Shown here: positions 45,570 through 57,782 of the stretch, piece after piece
How positions within the stretch are numbered: the first letter of the stretch is position 1
Layout: every line of letters starts with the position of its first letter
NCBI GenBank assembly: GCA_003255025.1
Contig: QANY01004032.1
Location: forward strand, 1,916,756 to 1,980,755
DNA: 64,000 nucleotides
Origin: Datisca glomerata
Taxonomy: Eukaryota; Streptophyta; Magnoliopsida; Cucurbitales; Datiscaceae
Direction of reading: 5' to 3'
Position numbers and translations under genes: made by a program
The notes under the pieces: model-generated
What the model was told of the DNA's origin: nothing
What the model saw: only the letters and a program-made list of their open reading frames with translations
Database searches by the model: none

Positions 45570-45895
45570 CATTATCATCATCATCATCGGGCCTATAAAT
45601 ACAAGCACATGATAAAAAGAGACTCAAGTAAATCTCAACTAAAGGAATTGCCCTTCCTCTCTTCTCTCATCAACAATTATGTAAAATCCTTTACATAAGT
45701 GAATATCAACAATCTTCCCGTGATTTTTCTTCTCTTTAAGGGTTTTTTACGTAAATGACAGTGTTTTTATTCTCTCATTCTCTTTTTAAATTATGATTTT
45801 TATTATTCGTTCGTAAAAAGTTTTCCAGACCGAAAAAATCATATGTAGTTTTTAAATTAACTGTCATAGTTTACTGTCCATTTCAACATAGTCTT
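45491..45895 (+). repeat. Possible LTR with TTA microsatellite and TATA box
   Basis: AGGGGGG, like a polypurine tract, directly precedes TGTGATCATATT. A TTA/ATC microsatellite (about 45501-45590), CTATAAATAC (45593-45602) and a leader-like pyrimidine-rich stretch follow. Such an arrangement suits an LTR promoter. The right end is uncertain and no partner LTR was found. Confidence 0.3.
45501..45590. repeat. TTA/ATC microsatellite
   Basis: About 22 uninterrupted ATT units, then ATC/ATT mixed units. Confidence 0.95.
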
Positions 45896-47480
45896 TATCA
45901 ATCTACTTTATAATAAAATAACGAATAAAATATAACAGTGAAGAAGTCAAGTTTATACCCATTTTTATTGTTGATTGGAGGGCATTTATGTACTTTTGTG
46001 ATGGTAGACAATAAGGATTGTCATAGTCAAGTTGGTCCTAGACAATAAGGATTCCGGAGCAAGATAACTGTTCGGGATCATGGTAGTCCGACGGATTGTC
46101 ATAGTCAAGTTAATGCTTGATGACTAAGTAGTCACTTCGAGGAAAAATGACGAACGGTCGACAATAGATAGACATCCCATAAGCAACATTCGCTTGGAGA
46201 GCAAGCAACCTGGTGAAGTAAGAAGTTGTTTCAGTAACTGAATGATAAGTCACTTGGAGGCCAGGATGCCTAGTGACATGGTCGAATTATCATTCAGACA
46301 AGGGAAGCTTCATGACATGCGCCCGAGTTGGGTCTTGTCTGAGTCACTATGGCTTGTCGATGTGGGAGTCATTAAACTAAAACAATTTATTGGTGCGGAG
46401 GGATCACTACGTTATCCAATCATCTATATAGAATAACATTTCACGGGTTACTCATAAGTGGCGGTTGAATAACAAATCTTGATGTCATAGGGATTAAAGA
46501 AATGCTTAAAAGTAGTTCTGGAGGGATCCAAATGATCTGCGCTAGTCGTGGTCCATCACCGCGGGGTAATTGATGTTAGTTTTCCCGTGAGGTCATTGCA
46601 AAAATAATTTAGAAATCTTAACATATACATCATTTTCATGGTACTAAGTTAAAAGAAAAAATACAGTAGTAAATAAATAGTCATTTTCTAGTTTGTGTAA
46701 TCTGAAAAATTATTAATTGTCTAAACTATCCTTATGTTATCCATTATCAATTTATTTTATTTAAGGATGAAATTTGTTGATATACCTCGATTTTAGAAAA
46801 ATTAGTGAAAATTTTGTTTGTGATTTTAATTCAATTTTTCCTAAATTCTCTCCCAATTTTTATGCCTAATTTTTCGTTTACGTATTCTGTACTTGCGCTC
46901 TAAAAATTATTAATTTTTATGTCTAATTTTTCTTTTATGTATTCTTTAATATTTTTTTCAATTATGTACTTGCGCTCTAAATTACCCCGTAAAAGTAATA
47001 GTTAAAATACGTTTTAAAAAAATTAGTATGTGATATTTATTTTTTCACAAAATTAATTTAGTCGTGTCAATTTATAGATTACAGTTAAAATAAGACTTTT
47101 AAAAATAATATTAGATATTTTTTTTAGATATTTCATTTATCTAATTATCTACATAAAAATTCTCTTTCAAATATTTTATAAATTTAGGAGTAGTTATAGG
47201 AATTATTGGTGATTGCATATTTTAAAATTAATTTCAAATAATTGATTTATTGATATTAATCCCCAAATTAAAAAAAACGGAGTAGAAACATGAGATAAGT
47301 GTATTGTAGATAAATCATAAAAATTTACAACTAAATTAATTAAAAAATTACCATTTATCTACTTTAATTTCTTTTAGGTCAATTTCTAACTTACTATATA
47401 TCATTTTCCTAAAAAAATTCGAGAATTAAAGTGTTCGGTCTTCAGGGTCATCTGGGGAGGCCTTGCTTCGGGGTTAACCG

Positions 47481-48449
47481 AGGCACAATATATTAAAATG
47501 GCTAACTCGCTATTAGATATTTGTCAAATTTTCTAATTATTTAGAATTCCGTTAATTTTATATTTTTTAGTTACAATGATTTTCAATTGGACTTAAATTT
47601 GAAATCGATGATAAATTTTGTTCTGATTGATTTTTAAGGTGATTTTTCATATTCTATATTTAAGTTAACTTCTTATCTTTCTATTTTATATTTGAAGTAA
47701 CAATTTTTATTTTAATCTTTTAGTTTTCTTTAGGAATAAAATCATTATTGTTTTTTGTTGGCAGATATCCGTTCACCACTTTTTTTTTCTGGAAACTTAT
47801 AGATTGGTTCCCTTATTTTTCATTTTTTTTAACTTGTTGATTTTAGTTAATTTGATAAATCAGCTCCCTCGCCGCCTCTCAGCTCAATCGCCCTTCGCCA
47901 TCATCTCTCAGCTTGATCCCAGTGTCGATCTAGCTCCTCTCTGGCTAGTCTTTGGTACAACTAAATTTCTCTTTCTACATATTTTTAATACTTTGTTTTA
48001 ATCTTAGATAATCTCTCTTTAGATTCGTTACTGGGTAAGTAAATGCCAGCCGATTATGTTTTCTTCTTTATGTCCTAAAAATGAATAGCAATTGTTCTTG
48101 GTATTTGTAAGAGCTTCCCTATTTCATTTGGCTGAGACTTGTGGGGGTTTCATTTCATGCTTTGTTATTGCAAAATCATTTATTTGATCCATAATTGGTT
48201 AGGTAATAATCATCTCTTTTTATTCTTTGTTCTTGAAATTAATATTTTTTATTAATGTTTTGGGCATTTTTAGGATGGTCAGAAATAATAAGATTTGTTG
48301 AGATATAATTTAGGAGAGAAAAATATTTTTGAGTGATTTGATAGATATTTTTGGGAATTGAAATTTTAGGTATGCTGTAAAATAAATTATTTATTTAGGA
48401 GAGATAATGATTTTTTAAATTATAATTTGTGGGATATGAATATCCTTTT
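47481..48449. other. AT-rich stretch, no assigned feature
   Basis: A patch at 47860-47960 is richer in C (CCGCCTCTCAGCTC) and encodes a 65-residue plus-strand frame with no recognisable motif. It could be a gene or leader fragment, but nothing supports it further. Confidence 0.3.
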
Positions 48450-49168
48450 TGTTGGAACGATTCTTGAGTTGGAGTTTATAAAAAAGAACGTAATCAATTA
48501 ATTTACAAATTAATTGTGGCATAAATAATGTGATTATTTAGTATGTTAGAATTGGATTAGATAGTGTGGTGGGACTATATTGTCTGCGCGTAAATATGAG
48601 AGATCACGCCACATAGAAGTCTTTTGTGGCATATGAGAAATCACCTCAGAGATGATCACTTAATAGATAAATATGATATGATTATTTTTTAGCTAGAAAT
48701 ACAAAATTCAAAATAAAATAAATCTAAATTTTAATCTCCGCCTTAAAAAGATAAAGTAACCATTTCTATTAAGTTTGAAGAATATTGATTCACTCGCGAG
48801 AGAGGTTTGACAATGAGAGAAAGAGAACTTTTTTCTGTTTTGAGAGAGAGGGAAAATTTTGGTTCTAGAGGAAAATTCACTTCTATTGTCTCTCACATTC
48901 TCATGTGTTGAGATCACAGTAGAAATAAAAAAGGTAAGCGTGTGATCAATTCTTATTTCATAAAACGCATATACGCTCGTCCATCTAGTGTCAGAGAGTA
49001 GGAGTGGAAGATCTGAAATTTAAAATACTAGATCGTTCTTGAAAAGTTCAAGGAACCAGATTGTTCTTGACAAGTTCATGGAATCAAATTGTTGGTGAAG
49101 ATTTAGAGGAATCAACATCTTCATCGGAACGTGAAATATTCTTTACATATTAAATTAATATATCAACA
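48450..49168. repeat. Possible solo LTR
   Basis: Starts TGTTGGAACG and ends ATATCAACA, with a TGTTG...CAACA inverted end pair and LTR-like content (GAGAGAGAGGG leader, AGGTAAGCGTG). The 5-bp flanks (CTTTT and ACAAT) do not match, so it is only a candidate. Confidence 0.4.
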
Positions 49169-50160
49169 ACAATAACTAGTAAAACATTTTAAAAAAAAAT
49201 TATTGCTAACGATTTGATCGTCAGGGCAACGTTTTCGCTGCTACCACCAGTTTTGGTTTGGGATGCTAACATTTTTATCATTCCTAATACAAGTCATAAT
49301 TATAAAGTCGTACCTCTCAAATTTATAACCTCACAAATTGCATTTGCATGCTAATAATATTAAGAGGTGGTTTTAAATTACCTTTAGGGCTTAAGAATTA
49401 TATGACAATTTATCCTTTTGTCTTCTTGGATTATGTCAAATTAGTCATACATTAGCATTTATGGGAGCTTATATGATATAGGGTCACTAAGGCAACATTG
49501 ATACTTCAAAATTTGTGTGATGTCCTCAAATGTAAGTAAGACACCTTAAATGTGTGCGATGGTGCCTCATATATGTATTTAGATACCTTAAATATGTATT
49601 GAGAGTTCCTTAAGTATATTGAGGTAACTCAAACATATATTAAGGTGCTTTAAATATGTATTGAATGTACCTCAATATGTTGATACAGTGAGATATCTCA
49701 AATGTATTGTCTAGCTGAGGTCTCCACACTTGAAATAACTCTTCATATATTAACAATTTACACAACTTGGTGTTTCCATTATTTAATACAATCTTAAAGG
49801 AGTGTTATGACTTAAGAGAAAATAAGAGAAAATGGTAAACTTTCCAGCTTAAACTGCGAAAATGTCTGGAAAATCTTTTTATTGCAAAAATGGGAATGAG
49901 GTAAAAAATATATTTATATATATATATACATAATTTTGGTAAATAAATATTTACTTTGGCCATTTTCGGCCATATTTAAAAAAATTTCAGCTATTTTTCA
50001 CGAGATGGAAAGTTAGCTTTTTTATCATTTTCAGTAAAATAAATGAACTTAGTCTTTGTTTTTTACTCCATAGATTTGTTGTAATATTTCCAAATAAAAT
50101 TGGTAATTAGTTCAATATAATTTTGAGCTTGCAAGCTTCATATTTCTAAGGAGTATTATT
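49169..50160. repeat. AT-rich region with a repeat shared with the window end
   Basis: About 49810-50000 resembles 63755-63960: both have AACTTTC.AGCTTAAA.T.C.AAAA..., GAAA.CTTTTT and a poly-A/T-rich continuation with GGCCATTTT. This points to a short dispersed repeat of unknown class. Between 49480 and 49720 the sequence has repeating phrases of the type ACCTTAAATATGTATT, a weak degenerate tandem pattern. Confidence 0.45.
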
Positions 50161-50174
50161 TTTCACATCTTAAC

Positions 50175-50191
50175 ATTATATATCACGTGCA
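50175..50191. other. Perfect palindromic hairpin CACGTGC-AAT-GCACGTG
   Basis: A seven-base stem with a three-base loop, about 22 bases before the left end of the Helitron-like element. Helitron 3' ends carry such hairpins, so it may belong to a neighbouring, degraded Helitron. It also contains two CACGTG G-boxes. Confidence 0.5.
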
Positions 50192-50212
50192 ATGCACGTG
50201 AAGTAAATATAA

Positions 50213-52342
50213 TCTATAATAATAATATATCAAAAGTGGGAAGGAAGTGGAAATCATTTTTAGATGATTATGTCCACATATTTTTCTCACTTTTTTTAAA
50301 ATGCCCATCAATTACATTTGTCACTCTTTCATTCCTTGTCACTCCTAAATAACTAATTAACTAAATATTATCAATTATATTTACTATTGTATAATTAATA
50401 TGGTTTTGTGAATTGAAGAGATAGATAGTTGGACAGAGAATGATTTACTTCGATTTTTTTCAATAAATTAACTTTGAAAGTTCTCCATGTAAAATACTTA
50501 TTATGACGATAATAATAATAATAGAATACATAACACTAATAAAAAAAATTTAAGATCGAAATTTAACTTTTGCTTAATTATTTGTATATGTGATTGCTTA
50601 ATTTCATTTATATACTTCCAATTAATAACATTTCTCATTCCTCAAATATCTTGTTTTAATCTGTAAAGTATATTGATTACTTAGTTAATATATCAACTAA
50701 ATAATGCTTCTCATGTTTTTAAGATTTAATGATTATGTAAGGCATTGTATTTTACGCTCACAGGCAAATACTAAACAATTAACGAGAAGACTTATTTGAT
50801 AATTATTATTTTTGAAAGAAAAAATTTCACCTTTTAGTAGGCAATAGTAAAACTAAAAGACATATTTCGATTGACAAGGATAATATTAAGTTAAATTCCT
50901 ATTTACAAGTAAAATATCTCAAAAATCATCTTACCTTTTAATTATTAAACTTCTCATGTAATTTTGAAGATTCACTTAGTGTTTTAGATTTAATTTATAA
51001 ATGAAGATGATTTATTCATTTAGTGTTTTGAAGAAATTTCACTCAGCTCTTTGATTTTTCTTACAGTATTTCTTTCATCTCCAATATACTTTAGTGTACA
51101 CCACTCTTGAACGTACATTTCATATTGTGACCATAATGATTTATACGTAAATTTAACTACGGATCACAAAATATCGAATGTAGCTAGAAATAACTAGATA
51201 TAGAGTGATTATCAAAATCTGCTTTCACAAAACAATAAATATAGAAATAACTATCAAAATTCATAATAAACATAATACATAAGAAATTTTAGTATCATGT
51301 GCACTGTAGGAGTCAAATATGTCGTATTCATGTATTAAATTAATGAGATATGTTTATTTTTAATTTTTCAGTTTTGTGTAAATGCACATGAGAAGGCTAT
51401 ATAAAGTCAAACACACATGTGAATCTTTCTTCTAAAGTCAATTTAGTGTAAATTGTTACAAGTGTTGTGAAAGTGTTGCACGTCTGTAGTTAATCTTTTT
51501 AACACTGCTAATTCAAGTGGAAGTTGGTACCCAACTGATATCTAGATTAGCCTTTACCGACAATACTCAACCGTATAAGAATGTTAGAAGAAAGCATATT
51601 TCTTAAGCAGTAGCATCAAAAATGAATTATGCATAAAGTTATAGTTCCTTCTTCCGATCACCAATGATAAAACTGAAAAATCAAATTATGGTTAGGAGTT
51701 TAAAGTTTATTGATTTGTTGTCGTCTGTCAGAAGGTGATACATATATAAATTTTGAAGTTATATACGAGATGTAATCAAATGATTATACAGAAGTTTAAG
51801 AATGTATAGTAGAAACTTTAAAGATTAGTAAGTTGTTATCATACTTGTAAAGTCAAGAAAAAACATGTACATGCCTTTTTTGGATCCGGTTCTTGGTAGT
51901 GGCATAGCGACTACAGAGTGGAAGTTAGTTCTGACATGTCCTATTAGATCTAGACGACTCATATTAAATATTAAAAAGTAAAAAATGATTTTTTATCTTT
52001 TTCCTTTAACAATTGGGTAAGATCTGGACCCTCAGATCAGATTGGACGGTCTAGAGTTACCCACTGTAGTGGAAACGAAAACAAAGTGGAAAATTCATTT
52101 CTGTTTTCTATAAGAGACAATCTCTAAATTATTCAAATTTATAAAATATTATTTAGTATGTACGTTCAACAACAAATGTATAAATTAATGATTTAACCCA
52201 TTAAAGTGAAGTGTGTCGTAGCTTTCATTAAATGAATACGATGAATTGAATACAAAGATAATTAATAATATTTAACTTTTTAAATATAAAGCACATCCTT
52301 AACTTGATTTAAATACGTGCATCACATGTGATCCCTAACTAG
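50213..52342 (+). mobile_element. Helitron-like non-autonomous element
   Basis: Starts TCTATAATAATAATATATC and continues with CAAAAGTGGGAAGG, a typical plant Helitron 5' end. It ends with an imperfect hairpin (ACGTGCATCACATGT, about 52316-52330) followed by CCCTAACTAG, the CTRR end. It sits between host A (50212) and T (52343), the AT target. There is no terminal inverted repeat or target duplication, as expected. No Rep or helicase frame is present. The inner sequence is AT-rich and unassigned. Confidence 0.55.
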
Positions 52343-53092
52343 TATATATAATGGGTCAAAGGAAAAAACTATTGGTATTCCTTTTGTCATCACTTTAATT
52401 TTGTAAAAGACATAATTAATCATTTTTTCTTATCTAAGAAAATTAATAAAATATGTAATATTTTTCATTAATGGGTCATCTCTTAGTCACTTAAAATTAC
52501 GCCAAGTCAAACACAACCTAACATCAAGTGTTTATTCTCAATATAGTGAGCATATGTCAAAAAAGATTAATGTTAAGATTAAATAGGTAGTTAATAAATT
52601 AATGAAAAAATTATTATTTGAATTAGAGGTAAGGAAAAATTAAAGACAACCCGGAGAATGTATTGTATTAACAAGTATTTAATTCAAATAGTTAAAACGT
52701 TATTTTAATTATTTAATTAAAATAATTTAATTTATTATAATATTTTAATCAATGTATATTTTTTTCTGAATGTGAAGTTAAAGTTCAATTTTATAGATTA
52801 CAAAGTGGATAATAAAACACCTCCATGATTGAATAATTAATACTTGTGTAAAATAAAGCAGTTTATTCGGTTTTCAATAGAACGGCCTTTATGCAATCAG
52901 AATTTGGATATAGAAAAAATAAACCTGCACTACAATTAATATATATTTTGAGAATTAGAAATTAGGTACAAAGAAAAATAAACAAATTAAAGCTTTTGAA
53001 CGTCTATGGGAAAGCAAAAGTATTGCCGTTTTTTTTGGCATTTTCTTTTCGTTTGATGGTTTAATAGTCACGTTTAGTATATATTTATGGAT
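52343..53092. other. AT-rich spacer
   Basis: No frames or recognised repeats. Confidence 0.4.
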
Positions 53093-53324
53093 TGTTTTTT
53101 TTTTGGAAACTAAAGATAATCAATAAGACTCTTAAAGAAAGAGGTCTGAAACAATGGGGGACACAATCCCACTAAACACGGGAGTCCAACACAGGAATGA
53201 GTTTATGAGCCATCTCATTGCATGAGCGAGGAGAATGAGACCACTTAGAGCAATCCAACTCAGTCAAGAGGGATTTGTAATGAGAGACAATATGATGAAT
53301 ATCAACTAGAGACCTTTGCATTTT
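53093..53324 (-). mobile_element. LINE 3' scrap (RNase H end)
   Basis: The minus strand reads SLVDIHHIVSHYKSLLTELD and HSPRSCNEMAHKLIP, the last part of the plant LINE RNase H domain (R.CN..AH). A run of T (53095-53104) lies at its 3' side as a poly-A tail. TTTATGGATTG (53085-53095) and TTTATGATTG (53325-53334) could be an imperfect target duplication. It is a severely 5'-truncated insertion. Confidence 0.6.
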
Positions 53325-53626
53325 CTTTATGATTGTTATGAATTTACCTCCTTTAACTATAAAGAAGTACTTTATCCTTCTCACCCACCCTATCTCAATC
53401 TTTTATTTTCATTTGGATTTTGGATTGAGATTTTGAATTTTGAAAAGTTTTCGTTCTTTGATATGCAATGCATGCGTCTACATCTTTTGAATTTGGTTTG
53501 TGATGATATTTGCACGACCCTCATTATCAGCTAAAGAAAATACTTAGGATGTTTTTCAATTGTGAATTTGCTTTTGGATTACACACAATGTAATAAAATT
53601 AATTTATATGCATCACATGACATAAA
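53325..53626. other. Spacer left of Copia element 3
   Basis: No supported features. Confidence 0.4.
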
Positions 53627-54117
53627 TGTTGGATTGTTAATCGAACTTTAAACTTATACGTGAATAATTATAAATAAGGTTAAATCCTATTAAAAGTGAT
53701 CGGATAAAGTTTGTGTAATTTAAGTTTTAATATATCTGATAGGTTGTGAACCTTTTGTTGTATAAAGATTTTAAGAGAATTTCTATTTTTATGAAGGATA
53801 AAAATAAAAATACTAAAAAATAATAGATATGTTATAGATAAGTGTTATGATTCTCAGGCCACACAATTAAGGGTAACCATTATATTCTCTCTAATATCTC
53901 ATCATTAGAGAGAAACACAAATTGGGTTAATCAAAGAGAACTCTCTCATAGAGAATCGTATAAATCTGGAAGGCCAACCATTGACTCTAAATTATGATCT
54001 ATTGTCATAGATTCAGGTATGCTTCTGCTCTATCGATTTGTTTGATTCTTGATGTGTTCAACATGAGTTCCTGGAGTTTTAAGATACGATTTATACCGAT
54101 AAAAATTTTATCTAACA
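53627..54117 (+). repeat. Copia element 3, 5' LTR
   Basis: Aligns with 57783-58249 end to end. Best-kept blocks are GTAATTTAAGTTTTAAT.TATCTGATA and ACGATCTATTGTCAT.GATTCA. Confidence 0.85.
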
Positions 54118-54119
54118 AA

Positions 54120-54130
54120 TGGTATTAGAA
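54120..54130 (+). other. Copia element 3 primer-binding site
   Basis: TGGTATTAGAA, close to the initiator tRNA-Met type. Confidence 0.6.
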
Positions 54131-54279
54131 TTATTTATGTTGAATCATTGAGAATCGGATTTAACTTTTAGATCCATGATTATATACGTTTATGTGTTTA
54201 TACTCTGAAGTTCTTGAATTTGATAATTGTTAGATGATGGATTCAGATTTTAGAACGGTACTGGTATATATATTTTTTT

Positions 54280-54600
54280 GTTATCAAATTTAAACCACCG
54301 GCCATCGTTGATGACAGTCGACTATGGAATGACATCGGCGCAGCCGTCTGGGAAAGCCGCCACCTGGTCGCGGCTGTTAGGGAAAGTCGCGGCCATAGCC
54401 GGTTTGTAAGGGAAAGCTGGGATTGTAAGGGAAAGCCGAGGTTGTGACGAAAAGCCACGGCCTGGCCGCGACGATTAAGGTGTCGCGGTCTGGCCACGAT
54501 GAAGGGGACACTGACATCTGACCACAGCAAAGGGGCCGCAGAGATGAAGACGCCGCGACATGGCCGCGAAGCAAATGGAGGGTTTTCAGTTTAGAGTTTC
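54280..54600. repeat. GC-rich leader with GGGAAAGCCG-type repeats
   Basis: Sharply GC-richer than its surroundings. Phrases GGGAAAGCCG, GGGAAAGTCGCGG, GGGAAAGCTGGG and CGCGGCCTGGCCGCG recur every 25-35 bases. It lies between primer site and gag, in the untranslated leader. The minus-strand frames here reflect composition, not genes. Confidence 0.6.
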
Positions 54601-54837
54601 ACAATATTTTTTCTTAAAGTGTTTTTGTTATTTGAGCTGCGAGCCACTCATCGGAACCGGGGCTCCTTGTTTTATACATGGAAAATCTTGTTTTCATTGT
54701 TTGAAAAATTGATTTAGTTTTATGGATTGTTTGATTAAATAATTTTAAAACAATTTTTTAAGGATCATAAAATTAATTATTTATCAATTAATTTAAGGTT
54801 AATTGTGGTATAATTTTTAAATTCAAACATTAGTATG

Positions 54838-54868
<31 letters not shown>

Positions 54869-54869
54869 N
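54838..54869. repeat. TA microsatellite ending in an N
   Basis: About 15 TA units, then an ambiguous base at 54869. Its length is probably not well resolved. Confidence 0.9.
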
Positions 54870-55299
54870 GTAACATGTCACCAAAGTGACTTCTTTTTGT
54901 GAAAATTAATTTTGTATTAAAAATATAAAACGTTATGTGCGTATAACTTATGTGAATATTTACGGGTCCAAAAGAAGGTAAATGTTTGAAAGAATTACAT
55001 GTACTTCTGTGACAATAAATACGTGATGATTATTCTGTTTTACATGTGAAAAACAAATCGGCCCAACTGAAGATTTCTTGTTCGATATGTTCTTTATCAT
55101 CAGTGTTTGGTTACTACACTATGACATCACTTATACGTTAATATTTTTTACCAAAGCCAAAATTAATAGGGTGCTCGGTGTCGTGATATGAGGTTTGCTT
55201 TTATTTGAATTTATTATTGTTATTTGTGATTTATGTGAGTTTATTTTATTTTCTTGTTCTCTATTAAGCTATTACTTCATTTAATATCACAACCAACAT

Positions 55300-55877
55300 C
55301 AATTCAATTTCAATTTTAAATGGCTCAAATTTCAAGTCCTGGAAAGATAATCTCTTGATATTTCTTGAAGTTATGGTTCCTGATCTTACGTTAAGGACTG
55401 ATTCTCCTTCATCTCTTATGAATAAAAGTACCTCTGATGACATGATGGATATGGAAAGTTTAAGAAATTAAATCGCATGTGTGTGTTGATCATGAAGAAA
55501 GCTATTTCAGAAACATTCAAGGCATTATATCTGAAAAGATTATTACGACAAAGGATTTCTTTACGGATATTGAAAAGAAGTTTGTCAAGAATGAAAAGAC
55601 ATAAATTTGTATGTTCTTGACATATCTAATTTCAATGATGTATAAGAATAAAGGTAACATAAGGGAGTACATCATGGAAATATCTCATTTTGTTTCAAGG
55701 TTGAAAGCACTTAAGATCAAATTCTCTGAGGACTTGCTTGCGCATCTGGTTTTGATATCCTTTCCGACGCAATTCAGCCATTTTAAGTTGAGATATATCT
55801 GTCAGAAAGAGATTAGGTCTCTGAATGAGCTCATCTCACACTGTGTTCAGGTAGAGGAAAAGGGTAAAGTAAGATGA
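55300..55877 (+). pseudogene. Copia element 3 gag
   Basis: The early part (LNGSNFKSWKDNLLIFLEVM near 55315-55375) is followed by stops, then an 88-residue frame (55611-55877) with KNKGNIREYIMEISHFVSRL, LLAHLVLISFPTQFSHF and RSLNELISHCVQVEEK. These are the UBN2-type gag core and its end. The zinc knuckle is not recognisable. Lysine-rich sequence follows to 56000. Confidence 0.85.
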
Positions 55878-56119
55878 GACAGAGAATGCTTACCTGGTCT
55901 CAACCTCTAAGGATAAGGGCAAAAGAAATAAAAAGAAGAAGGATAAGGAAGCTGTAAATACAGCACCACAAAAAAAACAAAAAAAATGGTTGACTAGGAA
56001 GTACAAGTTGTTGCTTCCGTGGAACTGAATGGTATATGAAGAAGTAATGTACCAACTATCATGCTTGGCGTGCTAAGAAATGTGCGCTTCTTAATTTGTT
56101 CTTTTTAGGTTAATTCGAG

Positions 56120-56520
56120 TTCGGTTACTAGATACGCGTGGTGGATAGATTCTGGTGTAACAATTCACATCAGTGTGCCTATGCAAGGCTGCTTGACTTA
56201 CTGAAAACCAAGTGATGTTGAAAAAAATTCAATGTGGGCAAGGCCAAGATGGTTGAAGTTGAGAAAGTATGAAAATTTAGATTATTGTTTAAGACTGAAT
56301 TTTATTTGAATCATAATAAAATATTTATTGTTCCGTCTTTTAGACGAAATTTGGTTTCTGTCTCTCTTTAGGACAAAGCAGATTATGTTTGTTCATTTGG
56401 ATATTGAAGTTTTTTTTGTTTCGTATTTCAAATTTAGTTGGTTCCAGTTATTTATCAGGTTATGATAATCTTTATTTACTTGATATGATTACTTCAATTA
56501 AGGAATCCATGCAAGTAAGT
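56120..56520 (+). pseudogene. Copia element 3 protease and pre-integrase start
   Basis: WWIDSGVTIHISVPMQGCL gives the Copia protease signature with an intact DSG. After frame changes there is IVPSFRRNLVS-like sequence and YDNLYLLDMITSIKES (about 56460-56510). Homology stops soon after. Confidence 0.82.
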
Positions 56521-56569
56521 ACATGAGGTACTTAAAGAAAATTAATTAGAGAGAATTTAGTTGCATGTA

Positions 56570-57280
56570 AGATTGTAAACTAGGTGATACCCCTGTGGTT
56601 AACAGAGTCAGGTGTAGTCTGAATCAGTGCCCTAAGAATGATTTTGAGGAAAATGAAATGCAGAAAATTCCCTATGCCTTAGTAGTAAGGAGTCTGATAT
56701 ATGCTCAGATTTATACACGTTCGAATGTTGTAAATGTGACTAGGATGTTGGACAGATATTTAAACAATCTAGGCATAGACCATTGAAAAGCAGCTAAACG
56801 AGTCTTATGGTATTTATAGAGAACAAAGACTACATGCTCACATATCGAAGGTTAAATCAGATTGAGATCATTAGATATAGTGACTTCGATTTTGCTAGAT
56901 GCCAAGATAGTATGAAATTTACGTCAAACTATATTTTCTCCTAGCTAGAGGTGTTGTCCCTTGGAAGAGTGTTAAACAGTTACTTATAACATCTTCTACC
57001 ATGACAGTAGAGTTCATAGTATGTTGTGAGGCATCCAATCACATAATATGGCTAAGAAATTTAGTCACAGGGCTATGCATAATAGACGGTATTGAGAGAC
57101 CACTCAAGTTATTTTGTGACAATAAGTCAACAGTTATATATGCCAATAACAACAAGATCTCGACACAGTTGAAGTATATAGACATCAAGTTCTTGATTGT
57201 TAAGGAAAGAGTTCAGAGTGAACAATTGTCTATAGAGTACATCAGAACAAACTTCATTTGCAGATCTGCTTACTAAAGGA
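56570..57280 (+). pseudogene. Copia element 3 polymerase C-terminus and RNase H
   Basis: CSLNQCPKNDFEENEMQKIP and YALVVRSLIYAQIYTRSNVV give the reverse transcriptase end. A stop follows, then RNase H with MTVEFIVCCEASNHIIWLRN, PLKLFCDNKSTVIYANNNK, YIDIKFLIVKERVQ and IEYIRTNF. Stops and shifts occur throughout. Confidence 0.82.
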
Positions 57281-57782
57281 TTGCACCTAAATAGTTTCAC
57301 GAGTACACTACTCTTATGAGTGTCATATCGGTTGGTAATATTCAGTTTTAATGGGAGTTTGTGTTTTTTTGGATGCTCTTCTTTACAGACACACTTTCAG
57401 TTATTTCAGTTTATGAACATTTTGAGGTAGTTTCTACATAAATAAAATTTTGGTTTATTCACACTCTAAATCTGGTATGGTTTGATCTTACTAAAGTTTT
57501 ATGTGGACCAGTTGGAAGTAGACATGTTAAGATCACATTACATGAAATTTCCATTCTACATATCCACATCATAATCCATGTCATTCAGTTGTATTGACAT
57601 ACACGATCATATTGGGTTGAGTTATGATTGATGTAGTGAAGATCGCTTTGATCCTTTGTTGGTATGATTGATGGACTGTATTGGTTATATATACATTTCA
57701 GTAATGACAGTAAAGTTGAGCTCGTTTGGTCATTTTTGCAAAACATAATTATAAGGTTACATATATAGTCCAAGTGAGAGAT

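Larger units (their letters stand above)
43740..47480. repeat. Unclassified dispersed repeat R, copy 1
   Basis: Blocks 43740-43940, 44425-44625, 45935-46613 and 47425-47480 match, in the same order, blocks in 61330-63525. Between them copy 1 has extra stretches, including the purine-rich region and microsatellite described separately and about 800 AT-rich bases (46614-47424) absent from copy 2. No protein domain is visible, so the class is unknown. A large non-autonomous LTR-type element is one possibility. Confidence 0.65.

Noticed and set aside
47804..48001. 65-residue frame as a small gene
   Set aside because: Hydrophobic, low-complexity start, no motif, no splice or promoter support.
53038..53328. 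GCATTTTCTTT repeated at 53038 and 53318 as LINE target duplication
   Set aside because: The left copy is about 45 bases away from the poly-A. The pair next to the poly-A is a better, though imperfect, candidate.
54243..54574. Minus-strand frames of 65-95 residues in the GC-rich patch
   Set aside because: They overlap each other in different frames within a repetitive leader and show no known motif.
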